This document shows positions 8,045 to 16,542 of a DNA stretch of 64,000 bases, one piece after another. This DNA is from HXMU1420-13 sp034669965 (GTDB taxonomy: Bacteria; Bacteroidota; Rhodothermia; Balneolales; Balneolaceae), in contig JAXMOK010000001.1 of assembly GCA_034669965.1 (NCBI GenBank), positions 1-64,000 on the forward strand, given 5' to 3'. Positions within the stretch are counted from its first letter, which is position 1; the number at the start of each line of letters is the position of its first letter. The translations under genes were made by a program, and so were the position numbers. Below the pieces are notes generated by a model. That model saw only the letters and a program-made list of their open reading frames with translations. It did not search any database and was not told where the DNA came from.

Positions 8045-8128
8045 TAATCAATAAAAGTCGTTGGTGAAACAACGTCCGCCAGCCGGCGGATAACTGCCTC
8101 ATTTGCCCAACCACTGAGCTACCGAGGA
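8045..8128 (-). pseudogene. Broken tRNA-Asn copy (5' half intact, palindrome inserted)
   Basis: The first 18 nt on the minus strand (TCCTCGGTAGCTCAGTGG) are identical to the 5' end of the intact tRNA-Asn. The anticodon region is replaced by a 16-bp palindrome, TCCGCCGGCTGGCGGA (8075-8090). A T-arm remnant, GTTGTTTCACCAAC, follows, and no pairing 3' acceptor strand can be found. It is probably a duplicated tRNA decayed after a repeat insertion. Confidence 0.6.
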
Positions 8129-8193
8129 GTGTGCATTTCCTTCGTTGAAGGGCGACAAATATAAACACATTATCGGCCCGTAGTCAACATTAT

Positions 8194-8931
8194 TTATGTT
8201 TTTTTGTAAGAAACTTTTTCAAGGATCAATCCTTTTGCAGGGGCTGTTTTGCTGGCTTTCGCCCCTTGCTCTAAATTTAGCATCTCTTTAAAGTCTTTAA
8301 CTGTATAATTTCCTTGTGCAACGGCTACTGAAGTGCCCACTAATCGGCGTACCATGTTCCTTAAAAAGCGATTGGCTGTGATCTCAAACACAAAGGCTTC
8401 ATTGGTCTCCGACCACATCGCAGTTTCGATGGTACAAAGTGTGGTGAAGTTTTCTTCATTATATTTACTAAAGCCACTGAAATCGTGTTCCCCTAACAAC
8501 ATTCTTGCACATTCATTACATAAAGTTGGATCTTTAAGTACGCCTGGATACCACGAAATATGATTGAACAGAGGTCTTGGGAACTTCGCCACTCGATACG
8601 AATAAGATCGGGTTAGTGCATCGAACCGGGCATGAAACTCATCATCCACCTTTTCATAGGTTTTGATATACGCGTCTTTTCCTACAATAGAGTTCACACC
8701 ATGAAGGAGTTTGTACATATCCACATCATCCGGAAGATCTACATGTGCTACTTGTCCATTGGCATGCACGCCGGCATCGGTCCTGCCCTGCCCTAATAAA
8801 TCGATAGGCTGTTGTAAAATCTTAGAGAATGCTTTTTCAAGCTCACCTTCAACTGTAACAGCATCCGGTTGAATCTGCCAACCGGAATACACTTTTCCGT
8901 TGTATTCAATGATGAGTTTATATCGCGTCAT
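8194..8931 (-). CDS. truA: tRNA pseudouridine synthase A
   Basis: A 245-residue enzyme that makes pseudouridine at positions 38-40 of the tRNA anticodon arm. The catalytic motif GQGRTDAGVHA contains the nucleophile D52. The N-terminal YKLIIEYNGKVYSGWQ and the C-terminal ANRFLRNMVRRLVGT blocks are standard for TruA, and the length matches the family. It is a single-gene unit on the minus strand just upstream of the tRNA-Asn cluster. No clear Shine-Dalgarno is seen; the 5' leader holds a 14-bp sequence shared with the putative IS end at the left of the window. Confidence 0.97.
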   Translation of the reverse strand: MTRYKLIIEYNGKVYSGWQIQPDAVTVEGELEKAFSKILQQPIDLLGQGRTDAGVHANGQVAHVDLPDDVDMYKLLHGVNSIVGKDAYIKTYEKVDDEFHARFDALTRSYSYRVAKFPRPLFNHISWYPGVLKDPTLCNECARMLLGEHDFSGFSKYNEENFTTLCTIETAMWSETNEAFVFEITANRFLRNMVRRLVGTSVAVAQGNYTVKDFKEMLNLEQGAKASKTAPAKGLILEKVSYKKT

Positions 8932-8933
8932 AG

Positions 8934-8947
8934 TGTCTACTAAAATG
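8934..8947. repeat. Second copy of the 14-bp IS-end-like motif
   Basis: TGTCTACTAAAATG, identical and co-oriented with 103-116, sits 2 bp upstream of the truA ATG. It may be a residual IS terminus left after an old insertion or excision. Chance identity is possible because the string is AT-rich. Confidence 0.35.
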
Positions 8948-9222
8948 ATCGCCGAATATACTAGTGCTTAGCATTAGTTCACAAAGCCATTGCCTTTAGA
9001 ATTTTTTTTTAAAGGTCAGTTCTGGAAAATCTGAACCACAATAATTTTTCTTCAAATCCTGAGAAATTTTCTCACCTATAATTACACACTAACCTATATA
9101 ATTTATCTCAACAATAGATCTCATCATCTCAATGGCTATAATTCGCTAATTCGGGAATTTTACATCATTTTTATGAAAATAATTCTCACAATATTAGAAT
9201 TTAGGTGGATATTTTGCATTAC

Positions 9223-9236
9223 TGAAAGCGCTTTTT
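9223..9236. promoter_or_regulatory. LacI/CcpA-type operator candidate upstream of the GH16 gene
   Basis: TGAAAGCGCTTTTT matches the LacI-family operator TGAAAnCGnTTnCA at all but the last two bases, and its core AAAGCGCTTT is a perfect palindrome. It lies 95 bp before the glucanase start, a place fitting control by glucan-derived sugars. No LacI-type regulator is encoded in the window. Confidence 0.4.
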
Positions 9237-9330
9237 TACAATCTAACAAATGGATGACTCTTGGATACAATAGTTCAAGATGGGATTATAAACCAAATAG
9301 CTTGTTAAAAATTAATCTAACTCTACTGAT

Positions 9331-11796
9331 ATGAAATATTTTTCGGTTGTATTAATAATTCTTTTTTTCTGCTTCTCTTCTGCTTCTCTTTATGCCCAGC
9401 AATGCTCTGAACTAGTTTGGAGCGATGAATTTAGTGGTAGCGCTCTTGACCTAAATAAATGGGAACCTATGATTGGTGACGGTTGCAGTTATGGAATCTG
9501 TGGTTGGGGAAATAACGAGGAACAATATTATAAAGCAGAAAACGCTGTTGTAAGCAATGGGACATTAAAAATTATTGCTAAAAAAGAACGGGTAAGAGGG
9601 AAAAAATACACCTCTGCCCGACTAAGAACTAAAGGCTTGGCTGATTTCACTTTCGGTAGATTTGAAGCCAGAATCAAACTTCTAGAAGGACAAGGATTCT
9701 GGCCGGCATTCTGGATGCTATCTACCAACGAACCCTATGGCGGATGGCCTCAAAGTGGTGAAATTGACATTATGGAACTAATTGGAAGTAACCCTGAAAT
9801 AGCTCATGGTACTATTCATTATGGTGATCCTTATCCAAACAACCAATCACAGGGAAATGGGTTTGAATTATTTTCAACCAGCTTTGCAGATGGATTTCAT
9901 GTTTTTGCAATCGAATGGGAACCGGGTGAAATTCGTTGGTATATCGATGATATTTTATATTCAGTTAAAACTGATCAGGATGTGGCACCATTTAATTGGC
10001 CATTCGACTCAAGCAACCAAATGCACTTTTTGCTAAACCTCGCAGTTGGAGGAAACTGGCCCGGAAATGCTGATAATACAACCCCTTTTCCAAGCCAAAT
10101 GGAAGTTGATTATGTTAGAGTTTATGATTCTAACTTTAACCCCTCAATTTCAGGAGATCGACTGGTACCTTATCAATCAACTGGTGAAGTATATACCATT
10201 AACAATGCTCCCGGTGGTGCTACTTTTTCATGGAATGTGCCTACCGGTGCAACTATATCAAGTGGTCAAGGAACCAATTCAATTACTGTTGACTGGGGTG
10301 GAACCAGTGGAACCATTACCAGCAATGTTACTACCAGCTGTATTTCAAAACAGTACAACATTGATGTAGTTGTAGAACCTAATAAAGTTTATGAATTCTC
10401 TTTTGAGAACTTCGATCAAGCTGCAAATGTGACCTTAAGTTCAGTTACCGGAACCTTAACCGAAATTGCGAATCCAAACCCCTCAGGAATTAACACCTCG
10501 GCTACGAGCGCTGAATACATTCGTAATAGTCAGGAACAATACGATGTAATTGCATACTCTACTTCATCGATTTCGGATGCATCCTTTTATAAAGACAGAA
10601 CAAAAAAGTTTTATATGGATGTACAAACAAATGCGCCAATCGGTACCGAAATTATTCTACAACTTGAAAACAGTGCAGTTGCAACACCAACTAATTATCC
10701 CTCCGGTAGACATAGTCGTTATGTGGGTACCATTACCAAAAATGGTGCATGGGAACGAATTATATTTGATTATTTAGACGCTCCGGATGGAAGCACAGCG
10801 GACAACTCTGTAGATACCATCATACTGCTTTTTGCATCAAACTCATTTACCGGTGATACTTATTACTGGGATAATTTTGACAGTTATACCACTGATACTG
10901 GTTCGGGTTCTAATACCGCCCCTACAGCCTCTTATAGCTACATTGCAACTAACCTTGCTGTAGACTTTGACGGTTCAGGAAGTAGTGACTCAGACGGAAC
11001 TATTACGAATTACAGCTGGGATTTTGGTGATGGTAACACAGCTAGCGGTCAAGTTGCTTCGCATACCTTTGCAGCAGCCGGTGATTACTCCGTTAGCCTA
11101 ACAGTTACTGATGACGGCGGCCTTACAGATACTTCTACACAAACCGTATCTGTAACAGATGGAACCGGAGGAGAAGCAACTACGATGTTCATACAATCCA
11201 ATACAACAGGAACTGCTAGTGCTAGTAAAGGGGCAAAATATGGTACCGCTATAGTAGTTATCACCGACAATCTTGGAAACCCAGTAAATGGCGCCGGTGT
11301 TGACGGTACATTTAGTGGAAGTTTTACCGAAAATGTTAGTGGGACAACAATAACTGATGGTAGTGTCAACTTCATAACATCATCAACGGCAAAGGGTGGT
11401 GTAGTTGTAAATTTCTGTGTAGACAATGTTTCACACCCAACTTTGACCTACGATTCAAATCAAAACATAGTTACTTGTAGTACAGAAAATGCAAAAAAAG
11501 TTCCTGAGACTTGGAACAGTCTTTCAGAAGTAACTGAGTTTTCATTACTAAATAATTACCCGAATCCATTCAATCCAAGTACAAATATTGCTTATACATT
11601 AGCTCAGGATTCTGAAGTAATTCTTGAGATTTATAATACGATGGGGCAAAAAGTGACAACATTGGTAGATCAATATCAATCAAAAGGATCACATACAGTT
11701 ACCTTTAATGCGAGTGAGTTATCCTCAGGTATTTATATCTATCGTATTCAAGCTGGAAGGTTCACAAGTACAAAAAGGATGATTTTATTGAAATAA
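9331..11796 (+). CDS. Secreted GH16 beta-glucanase (laminarinase-like) with PKD domain and sorting tail
   Basis: An 821-residue exported enzyme likely to cut beta-1,3-glucans such as algal laminarin. Order: signal peptide (1-22, ending YAQ); GH16 domain (about 28-266) with active site GEIDIMELIG, nucleophile E144, D146, acid/base E149; an Ig-like stretch; a carbohydrate-binding-like beta domain (about 350-525, ending YYWDNFDSY); a PKD domain (about 533-610, WDFGDGNTA); a second Ig/invasin-like domain (about 615-715); and a C-terminal sorting domain of about 80 residues opening with NNYPNPFNPSTNIAYTL and ending in basic KRMILLK. Such tails direct export through the type IX route in related phyla. 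The gene is monocistronic, with a possible sugar-responsive operator upstream and a terminator downstream. Laminarin specificity is inferred from the subfamily look. Confidence 0.93.
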   Translation: MKYFSVVLIILFFCFSSASLYAQQCSELVWSDEFSGSALDLNKWEPMIGDGCSYGICGWGNNEEQYYKAENAVVSNGTLKIIAKKERVRGKKYTSARLRTKGLADFTFGRFEARIKLLEGQGFWPAFWMLSTNEPYGGWPQSGEIDIMELIGSNPEIAHGTIHYGDPYPNNQSQGNGFELFSTSFADGFHVFAIEWEPGEIRWYIDDILYSVKTDQDVAPFNWPFDSSNQMHFLLNLAVGGNWPGNADNTTPFPSQMEVDYVRVYDSNFNPSISGDRLVPYQSTGEVYTINNAPGGATFSWNVPTGATISSGQGTNSITVDWGGTSGTITSNVTTSCISKQYNIDVVVEPNKVYEFSFENFDQAANVTLSSVTGTLTEIANPNPSGINTSATSAEYIRNSQEQYDVIAYSTSSISDASFYKDRTKKFYMDVQTNAPIGTEIILQLENSAVATPTNYPSGRHSRYVGTITKNGAWERIIFDYLDAPDGSTADNSVDTIILLFASNSFTGDTYYWDNFDSYTTDTGSGSNTAPTASYSYIATNLAVDFDGSGSSDSDGTITNYSWDFGDGNTASGQVASHTFAAAGDYSVSLTVTDDGGLTDTSTQTVSVTDGTGGEATTMFIQSNTTGTASASKGAKYGTAIVVITDNLGNPVNGAGVDGTFSGSFTENVSGTTITDGSVNFITSSTAKGGVVVNFCVDNVSHPTLTYDSNQNIVTCSTENAKKVPETWNSLSEVTEFSLLNNYPNPFNPSTNIAYTLAQDSEVILEIYNTMGQKVTTLVDQYQSKGSHTVTFNASELSSGIYIYRIQAGRFTSTKRMILLK

Positions 11797-11819
11797 AAAT
11801 CATTTTTCTAACTACTAAG

Positions 11820-11850
11820 CAGTCGCTTTTTGACCGAAGCGACTGTTTTT
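11820..11850. terminator. Terminator between convergent glucanase and DUF5683 genes
   Basis: CAGTCGCTT and AAGCGACTG form a perfect stem around a short loop, followed by TTTTT. It overlaps the last codon of the minus-strand gene. Confidence 0.8.
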
Positions 11851-12481
11851 ATTTTAGCCGAAACAATACTGTTGCCGTCATTCCCGGCTCGCCAAATTCG
11901 TTGAGATATGAGAATCGAGCTTCCGGCATATTCGCTACTAAGTTTCTGGCTTTTACAAAAGCACTAATGCCGGAAACTACACGATTGGCAACCATCAGCG
12001 TTAACAGCGCCGGTAATTGATTGTTATTTCGATCAATTCGCTCTCGCATATCCTGATATCGAAAACGGTTGTCATCTTCTGTCCAATTCCATCGGTTTGC
12101 CGGATCATCAGTTATCAAATTATCCCAGTTTCGGCTACGTAGCTGATAATCGTTGTATTCTTCAAGATTGTCGTAATTAGCTATAGCCAGAAAGAAATCA
12201 CGGTTTTTATTGCTTAGATCAATCCCTGCATTCGCACGTGCATACGTCTCTAAATCTGATTCTAAGGTGTTAGAGCGAACACTGATACCTGCATAGCTCA
12301 AAATCATAATCGCTTCTGCAGCCATATGATATTGACCTCGTTTCCAATCGGTTTTGTCGATGTATTGATGTCCCCAGCCCGGCATTACCAACGAACGTAG
12401 AAAAGCTCCTCGTGGAGTTACTTCTTTGTTGATATCAATCTCTTGGGCAGTAGCTGTAATCGAAATCGAGAAAAGAATCAT
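11849..12481 (-). CDS. DUF5683-like inner-membrane/periplasmic protein
   Basis: The chosen ATG (12479-12481) gives 210 residues opening with an export signal, MILFSISITATAQ. A longer reading to 12634 runs back through a palindromic repeat and into ccmF, so it is rejected. The block RGAFLRSLVMPGWGHQY, followed by hydrophobic segments, is the hallmark of DUF5683 proteins, which are common in Bacteroidota and of unknown function. It is the last gene downstream of the ccm operon, 88 bp after ccmF. A link to cytochrome maturation is not established. Confidence 0.75.
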   Translation of the reverse strand: MILFSISITATAQEIDINKEVTPRGAFLRSLVMPGWGHQYIDKTDWKRGQYHMAAEAIMILSYAGISVRSNTLESDLETYARANAGIDLSNKNRDFFLAIANYDNLEEYNDYQLRSRNWDNLITDDPANRWNWTEDDNRFRYQDMRERIDRNNNQLPALLTLMVANRVVSGISAFVKARNLVANMPEARFSYLNEFGEPGMTATVLFRLK

Positions 12482-12502
12482 CAAAATGAACACACCCCTG
12501 AA

Positions 12503-12520
12503 TCCCCTCTCAAGAGGGGA
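12503..12520. repeat. Perfect palindrome between ccmF and the DUF5683 gene
   Basis: TCCCCTCTCAAGAGGGGA is self-complementary throughout. It sits in the 88-bp gap and could stop or pause transcription, or be a dispersed REP-like element. Read as protein it gives SPLERGFRG, a common false N-terminal extension. Confidence 0.6.
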
Positions 12521-12569
12521 CTTTCTAATTTCCCAATTTAAAATTTGTTCAACCTTCAAATTTCGATGT

Positions 12570-15089
12570 TCAATGTTCAGAGTTCTTTTCTTTCTCACGT
12601 ATCCAATGTCGCAAGATGGAAACGGTAAATCCACCCATCAGCAAAAAGGTGCCCGCCCACACTACCGAGATAAATGGTTTTTTCTCAGCTACAATCAGAA
12701 TCCACTCGTCATCATATGTCTCGTCCAAGCCGGTTATTGTAAGCTCGATAGAATCGGTTTGAGGGTTCACTTTAGAAAATTGGAAACTCAAATCATGAGT
12801 GGGCAAGTTCACCGGCGGCGACATCACATAACTTTGTCCGTTTTCAGTAAAAATCGCAAACAATGGCTCAATCAAATATTGCTGGCCACTTGCAGAGTGA
12901 TTGATTTCGATCTGAGCTCGAATACCGAGCGATGTGTTTGGTGGCAGATTGGTTGTATCGGCCTGAATGTAATTCACAAAGTTGAACGAAAATCCACCTA
13001 CTTCGATAGATTGACCTCGTTTAAATTCGATACTTTGAGAGCTATCAACCGAAGCGGCAGGAATGTCTACATCCGAAACGTTCTGAATCTCGCCCTGCTT
13101 TGCAATCTGATTATTTCGTCGCTCGATGTACGAACTCCCTGCAACATACAAATAGATATCGCTCATCAAGCCGGTTCTCACATCAGGATCAACCGACCAA
13201 TTAACGTTCTGGGCATTCGAAGTAGCGAGCATCGGATAGACTTCTGGATATAGATAAAATGGACGACCACTGCCGTCGATGCTTTCGAATTTAATTTGAT
13301 AAGTCTGCTGACCGGGTCGGTTTTGTTGAGAAAGATCGTAACCCTCGTAAGTAACCAAATACTGGTTGTTGATTACTTTTGGCTCGTTCAATTTCAATTC
13401 CAGCATTTCTACGGTTTGGGAAATCGGGAAACCACGTTCGTCCACTACTTCGCCAGCTAAAACGGCCGCGTTGTAGTTTTGTGTGTTCGCATCTAACAGC
13501 GCACGATTGTAGGCGCTGGATGCTAAAATCCCAACCAATAACACGCCAAAGCCCACATGAGTAAGCGATCCGCCAATGAGTTTAGGTTGCTTTACAGAAA
13601 GTCGAGCCATCACCCATGTATTTCCTACAATGGCAAAAAATCCTGCGAAAATAAACAACATGTAATACGGATTTCGTACTCCACCAAAAATTACAGTAGC
13701 AAGGGTCAGCAGTGAGGTAAGCAACGTTGGATAAATCAATGCTGATGCTAAAGTCTCTGCATCATATTTTTTCCAAAACAAGTATTGCCCAAACACTGTA
13801 AAAATTGCCATGATGATCGCGATCGGCATACTCCAATCATTATAAAAACTGATTTCAGGCGGAGTTGGATTTTCATTGAACAACAGCCCCAGAATCGGCG
13901 AACTGGTTCCTAAAATAATCACGATTCCCAGAATCAATAAAAGAACAGCGCCGGTAAACGTCATGAACTCACGGCTTAGAATCTTAGATTCTTTTTCGGG
14001 AGATGGTAGTTCTTTATATCGCCAGAAAAACATGCCTAGCCCAACTCCGGTTACCACCAACATGAAAAGCAGTAATTGATTGTACAATCCAAGATCCACA
14101 AAACTGTGTACCGATGAATCAGCAAGGATGCCGGAACGGGTTAAAAAGGTTTCGTAAACGATGAGTACATACGCTAAGATTGCGAACAATAACGATGACT
14201 TTTGAGCAACCGAGCTTTTGCGTTGAATGATCATGGTATGGATGCCGGCAGTTCCAATCAACCACGGAACAAGAGATGCATTTTCTACCGGATCCCATGC
14301 CCAAAATCCACCAAAGGAAAGCGTTACGTACGCCCAATATCCGCCAAGGAAAATTGCAGTTAGTAATGAGAGGTTCGCTCCTAAAGTCCACGGTAAAGCG
14401 GGACCAACCCATTCGTTGTATTTACGTTTCCAAAGTGCTGCCATCGCAAAGCAATACGGGATAGTCATCATCGCAAATCCTACAAAAAGAATCGGCGGAT
14501 GAATCATCATCCACGGACTCTTCAGTAAATCATTCAGCCCGGTTCCATCCGAAGGCATAAAATCGGGATTAGCCTGAATGAATGGTGCGTTTGGCATTTC
14601 CTCGGCTAAGGTTCTGAAAGGTGAAGCCCCAAAAGTGAAGTCGCCAAATCGCCAGCCTACAATCATCGAAATTAAAAACAGTTGGGTTAGCGCCAGAAAG
14701 AACATTACCGGGGCTCTGTACGGCGCACGAGTCCATTTCATTAAGCCAATGCCGGCAATCCACGAAAAGAGAATCCACAGCATGAAACTACCTTCCTGCC
14801 CACCATAAAAGGCCGACCATAAATACTTTGGTGCGAGGTCGAGACTAGTGTAATTAAACACGTAGTAGAATTGAAACTGGTGTTTAAAAGTCAAAAATAC
14901 TAAGAGTCCTGAGGCAAAAATCATGAACAGACCTTTAAGTCCGAACATCCAGTTTCCGATCCTCAGCTGGCGTTCATTATCACCTTGTGCAGCTCGGAAA
15001 TAGAACACCATCGAAATCAAACAAAACAAAAAGGAAAGAGTAATGGTTAGCTTTCCTAAAATCCCAATTACAGGAGCAAATTCTAGCAT
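12570..15089 (-). CDS. ccmF: Cytochrome c maturation heme lyase component
   Basis: An 839-residue polytopic membrane protein that helps attach heme to apocytochrome c on the periplasmic side. It has about 14-15 hydrophobic segments. The heme-handling WWD motif GGFWAWDPVENASLVPWL is intact near residue 255-275, and the flanking histidines expected of CcmF (for example in SPWMMIHPPILFVG) are present. A large periplasmic domain (about 530-800) precedes a last membrane helix. It lies 4 bp downstream of ccmE in the same operon. The length is longer than the proteobacterial 650 or so residues because of the enlarged periplasmic domain. Confidence 0.95.
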   Translation of the reverse strand: MLEFAPVIGILGKLTITLSFLFCLISMVFYFRAAQGDNERQLRIGNWMFGLKGLFMIFASGLLVFLTFKHQFQFYYVFNYTSLDLAPKYLWSAFYGGQEGSFMLWILFSWIAGIGLMKWTRAPYRAPVMFFLALTQLFLISMIVGWRFGDFTFGASPFRTLAEEMPNAPFIQANPDFMPSDGTGLNDLLKSPWMMIHPPILFVGFAMMTIPYCFAMAALWKRKYNEWVGPALPWTLGANLSLLTAIFLGGYWAYVTLSFGGFWAWDPVENASLVPWLIGTAGIHTMIIQRKSSVAQKSSLLFAILAYVLIVYETFLTRSGILADSSVHSFVDLGLYNQLLLFMLVVTGVGLGMFFWRYKELPSPEKESKILSREFMTFTGAVLLLILGIVIILGTSSPILGLLFNENPTPPEISFYNDWSMPIAIIMAIFTVFGQYLFWKKYDAETLASALIYPTLLTSLLTLATVIFGGVRNPYYMLFIFAGFFAIVGNTWVMARLSVKQPKLIGGSLTHVGFGVLLVGILASSAYNRALLDANTQNYNAAVLAGEVVDERGFPISQTVEMLELKLNEPKVINNQYLVTYEGYDLSQQNRPGQQTYQIKFESIDGSGRPFYLYPEVYPMLATSNAQNVNWSVDPDVRTGLMSDIYLYVAGSSYIERRNNQIAKQGEIQNVSDVDIPAASVDSSQSIEFKRGQSIEVGGFSFNFVNYIQADTTNLPPNTSLGIRAQIEINHSASGQQYLIEPLFAIFTENGQSYVMSPPVNLPTHDLSFQFSKVNPQTDSIELTITGLDETYDDEWILIVAEKKPFISVVWAGTFLLMGGFTVSILRHWIREKEKNSEH

Positions 15090-15093
15090 AAAG

Positions 15094-15489
15094 TTAGCTC
15101 TCTGAAGCTTTTACATATTCTGATGGATCTGCATCATTGTATTTTGATGGGCATTTCATCAACATTTCGCTGGCGTAAAAAACGTCGTTTCGCATCTCTC
15201 CAATTACTACCAAACGATCCGCTTCTTCGAAGTTATTGGGCTTCGGTCGAGGATAAATCACTTTTTTCGTTTCGCCGGATTCATCCGTCATATAAAACGT
15301 AAACTGCATGGTTTCGCGCGAAAATCCATATTCCTGTGTGTTATCCCAAACGCCCGGTACATGCGCTCCTTTCATTTCGGATGCCTTTTCGAAATCGGTA
15401 TACGTGCTGATGCTATTTCCAAAATTGATCATCAACATTGAGGTAAACGCGATGATGGCGATGATGCCTAAAATTAACTTCGGTTTCAT
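15094..15489 (-). CDS. ccmE: Heme chaperone CcmE, cysteine-type variant
   Basis: A 131-residue membrane-anchored periplasmic heme carrier. One N-terminal helix (about 5-22) leads into a small beta-barrel of the OB type. In the usual family the heme is bound covalently by His in HxxxY. Here the aligned motif is C113-P-S-K-Y117, so this is the rarer CxxxY form described for archaea and some sulfate reducers. The gene overlaps the upstream ccmD-like gene by 4 bp. Its neighbours ccmC, ccmD-like and ccmF make the assignment firm. Confidence 0.88.
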   Translation of the reverse strand: MKPKLILGIIAIIAFTSMLMINFGNSISTYTDFEKASEMKGAHVPGVWDNTQEYGFSRETMQFTFYMTDESGETKKVIYPRPKPNNFEEADRLVVIGEMRNDVFYASEMLMKCPSKYNDADPSEYVKASES

Positions 15490-15722
15490 TGTTCTTTGGA
15501 ATTAAGTTTTTCTTCGAGAGTTGTGACTTTTTTGTCTACTCGAATCATAAAAAATAAAAGTACTGACCAGATGATGAGCGTTACGCCCAGCACCACATAA
15601 ATAAGATCGTTTGAATACATAAAAGCTACAATTGCGTTCATTTCTTCGACCGACTCCTGCCCCGCCCACACTTCTGAGTAGGCTTTGGTTAAGGTATCAA
15701 CGGTGGTAGAATCGATTTGCAT
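15486..15722 (-). CDS. ccmD: CcmD-like small membrane protein
   Basis: A 78-residue protein with a single hydrophobic helix (about 39-60, IYVVLGVTLIIWSVLLFFMI) followed by a charged helical tail (RVDKKVTTLEEKL). This is the architecture of CcmD, which stabilises the CcmC-heme-CcmE complex and its release. Sequence conservation in this family is too low for more than a positional call: it lies between ccmC and ccmE, 5 bp after ccmC and overlapping ccmE. The N-terminal 38 residues are longer than usual. Confidence 0.7.
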   Translation of the reverse strand: MQIDSTTVDTLTKAYSEVWAGQESVEEMNAIVAFMYSNDLIYVVLGVTLIIWSVLLFFMIRVDKKVTTLEEKLNSKEQ

Positions 15723-15727
15723 GAATA

Positions 15728-16393
15728 TTAAGAATCTTGTTCGGGATTAATGTGATAACGCACGGTTTGGTAACGGTGCATGATGTCGTACACCCAAAAC
15801 GCCATTGCGATAAAACCAAGCATTGCTGGGTATAAGATAAACCGTAATTCAGCGGCTGTAATTTCAGAAAAAGCGGGATTACCATCTGCGCCGGGGTGTA
15901 AGCTTGTAAGCTGACGTGGAACCACATACAGTAAAAACGGGATGGTTGTGACTGCAAAGATATTGTACACCGCTGCAATTTTAGCGCGTTTTTCTTCATC
16001 GTCGAAAGCAGATCTCAGCACGAAATACGCAACGTAAATCATCATTGCTAAGGCTGCTAAATTCATTTTAGGCTCGGCAAATGTCCACCAGGTTCCCCAT
16101 GTAAATCGAGCCCAAAGTGATCCGGTCAGCAGTCCGCAAAGTCCGAAAATCATGCCCACACGTGCGGCAGATTCCGCTTTTATATCAAATTGTGGATTCG
16201 GAGAAATGAGGTATCGAATACTGTACATACAGCTGGTTGCAAACATCGCAAACATGGCCATCCACATGGGCACATGAAAGAAAATATTACGTGCGGTTTG
16301 TTCGAGAATAGGGATTTCCGGTATGTAGATTAGGAATCCGCCACCTATAACCAATGTGAGCCATGCGGCCACTATGTATTTCCAGATTTTCAA
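15728..16393 (-). CDS. ccmC: Heme export/attachment protein CcmC with a divergent WWD motif
   Basis: A 221-residue protein with six hydrophobic segments, the size and topology of CcmC, which loads heme on CcmE. NIFFHVPMWM supplies the first conserved His, and SLHPGADGNP the second loop with its His. The tryptophan-rich loop reads WGTWWTFAEPKMN, where the family usually has WGTWWxWDxRLT, so the Trp-Asp pair is replaced by Phe-Ala and the Asp function may be taken by the Glu. It is the first gene of the ccmC-D-E-F operon. The ABC parts CcmA and CcmB and the reductase CcmG/H are not in the window. Confidence 0.9.
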   Translation of the reverse strand: MKIWKYIVAAWLTLVIGGGFLIYIPEIPILEQTARNIFFHVPMWMAMFAMFATSCMYSIRYLISPNPQFDIKAESAARVGMIFGLCGLLTGSLWARFTWGTWWTFAEPKMNLAALAMMIYVAYFVLRSAFDDEEKRAKIAAVYNIFAVTTIPFLLYVVPRQLTSLHPGADGNPAFSEITAAELRFILYPAMLGFIAMAFWVYDIMHRYQTVRYHINPEQDS

Positions 16394-16491
16394 ATCAAAA
16401 AATGGTTGAATTAATCACAGCCTCAAATATACAAAAAACCGCTGATTTCCTTTGAAAAATCGAACATTCCTTTTCAAAAATTGCAATTCCT

Positions 16492-16499
16492 TACATTTG
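16492..16499 (+). promoter_or_regulatory. Possible -7 promoter element of the S9 peptidase gene
   Basis: TACATTTG fits the Bacteroidota -7 consensus TAnnTTTG exactly and lies 43 bp before the start codon. No convincing -33 TTG at the normal spacing was found, so it is tentative. Confidence 0.35.
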
Positions 16500-16542
16500 A
16501 TTTTTGTAACCTCTCCAAGCTTTTAAAACTTACCATAATACT

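Larger units (their letters stand above)
8932..9330. other. AT-rich intergenic region upstream of the glucanase
   Basis: 399 bp between the divergent truA and glucanase genes. It contains the 14-bp motif at 8934-8947 next to truA and a LacI-family-like operator at 9223-9236. The middle part is simple AT-rich DNA with no small gene or RNA that I could recognise. Confidence 0.5.

Noticed and set aside
12482..12634. N-terminal extension of the DUF5683 protein into ccmF
   Set aside because: The extension translates a palindromic repeat and the ccmF 3' end; the signal peptide begins at the internal Met (12481).
12426..13253. 275-codon plus-strand frame over ccmF
   Set aside because: Antisense shadow of ccmF and the DUF5683 gene; the ccmF reading has strong family motifs and this one has none.
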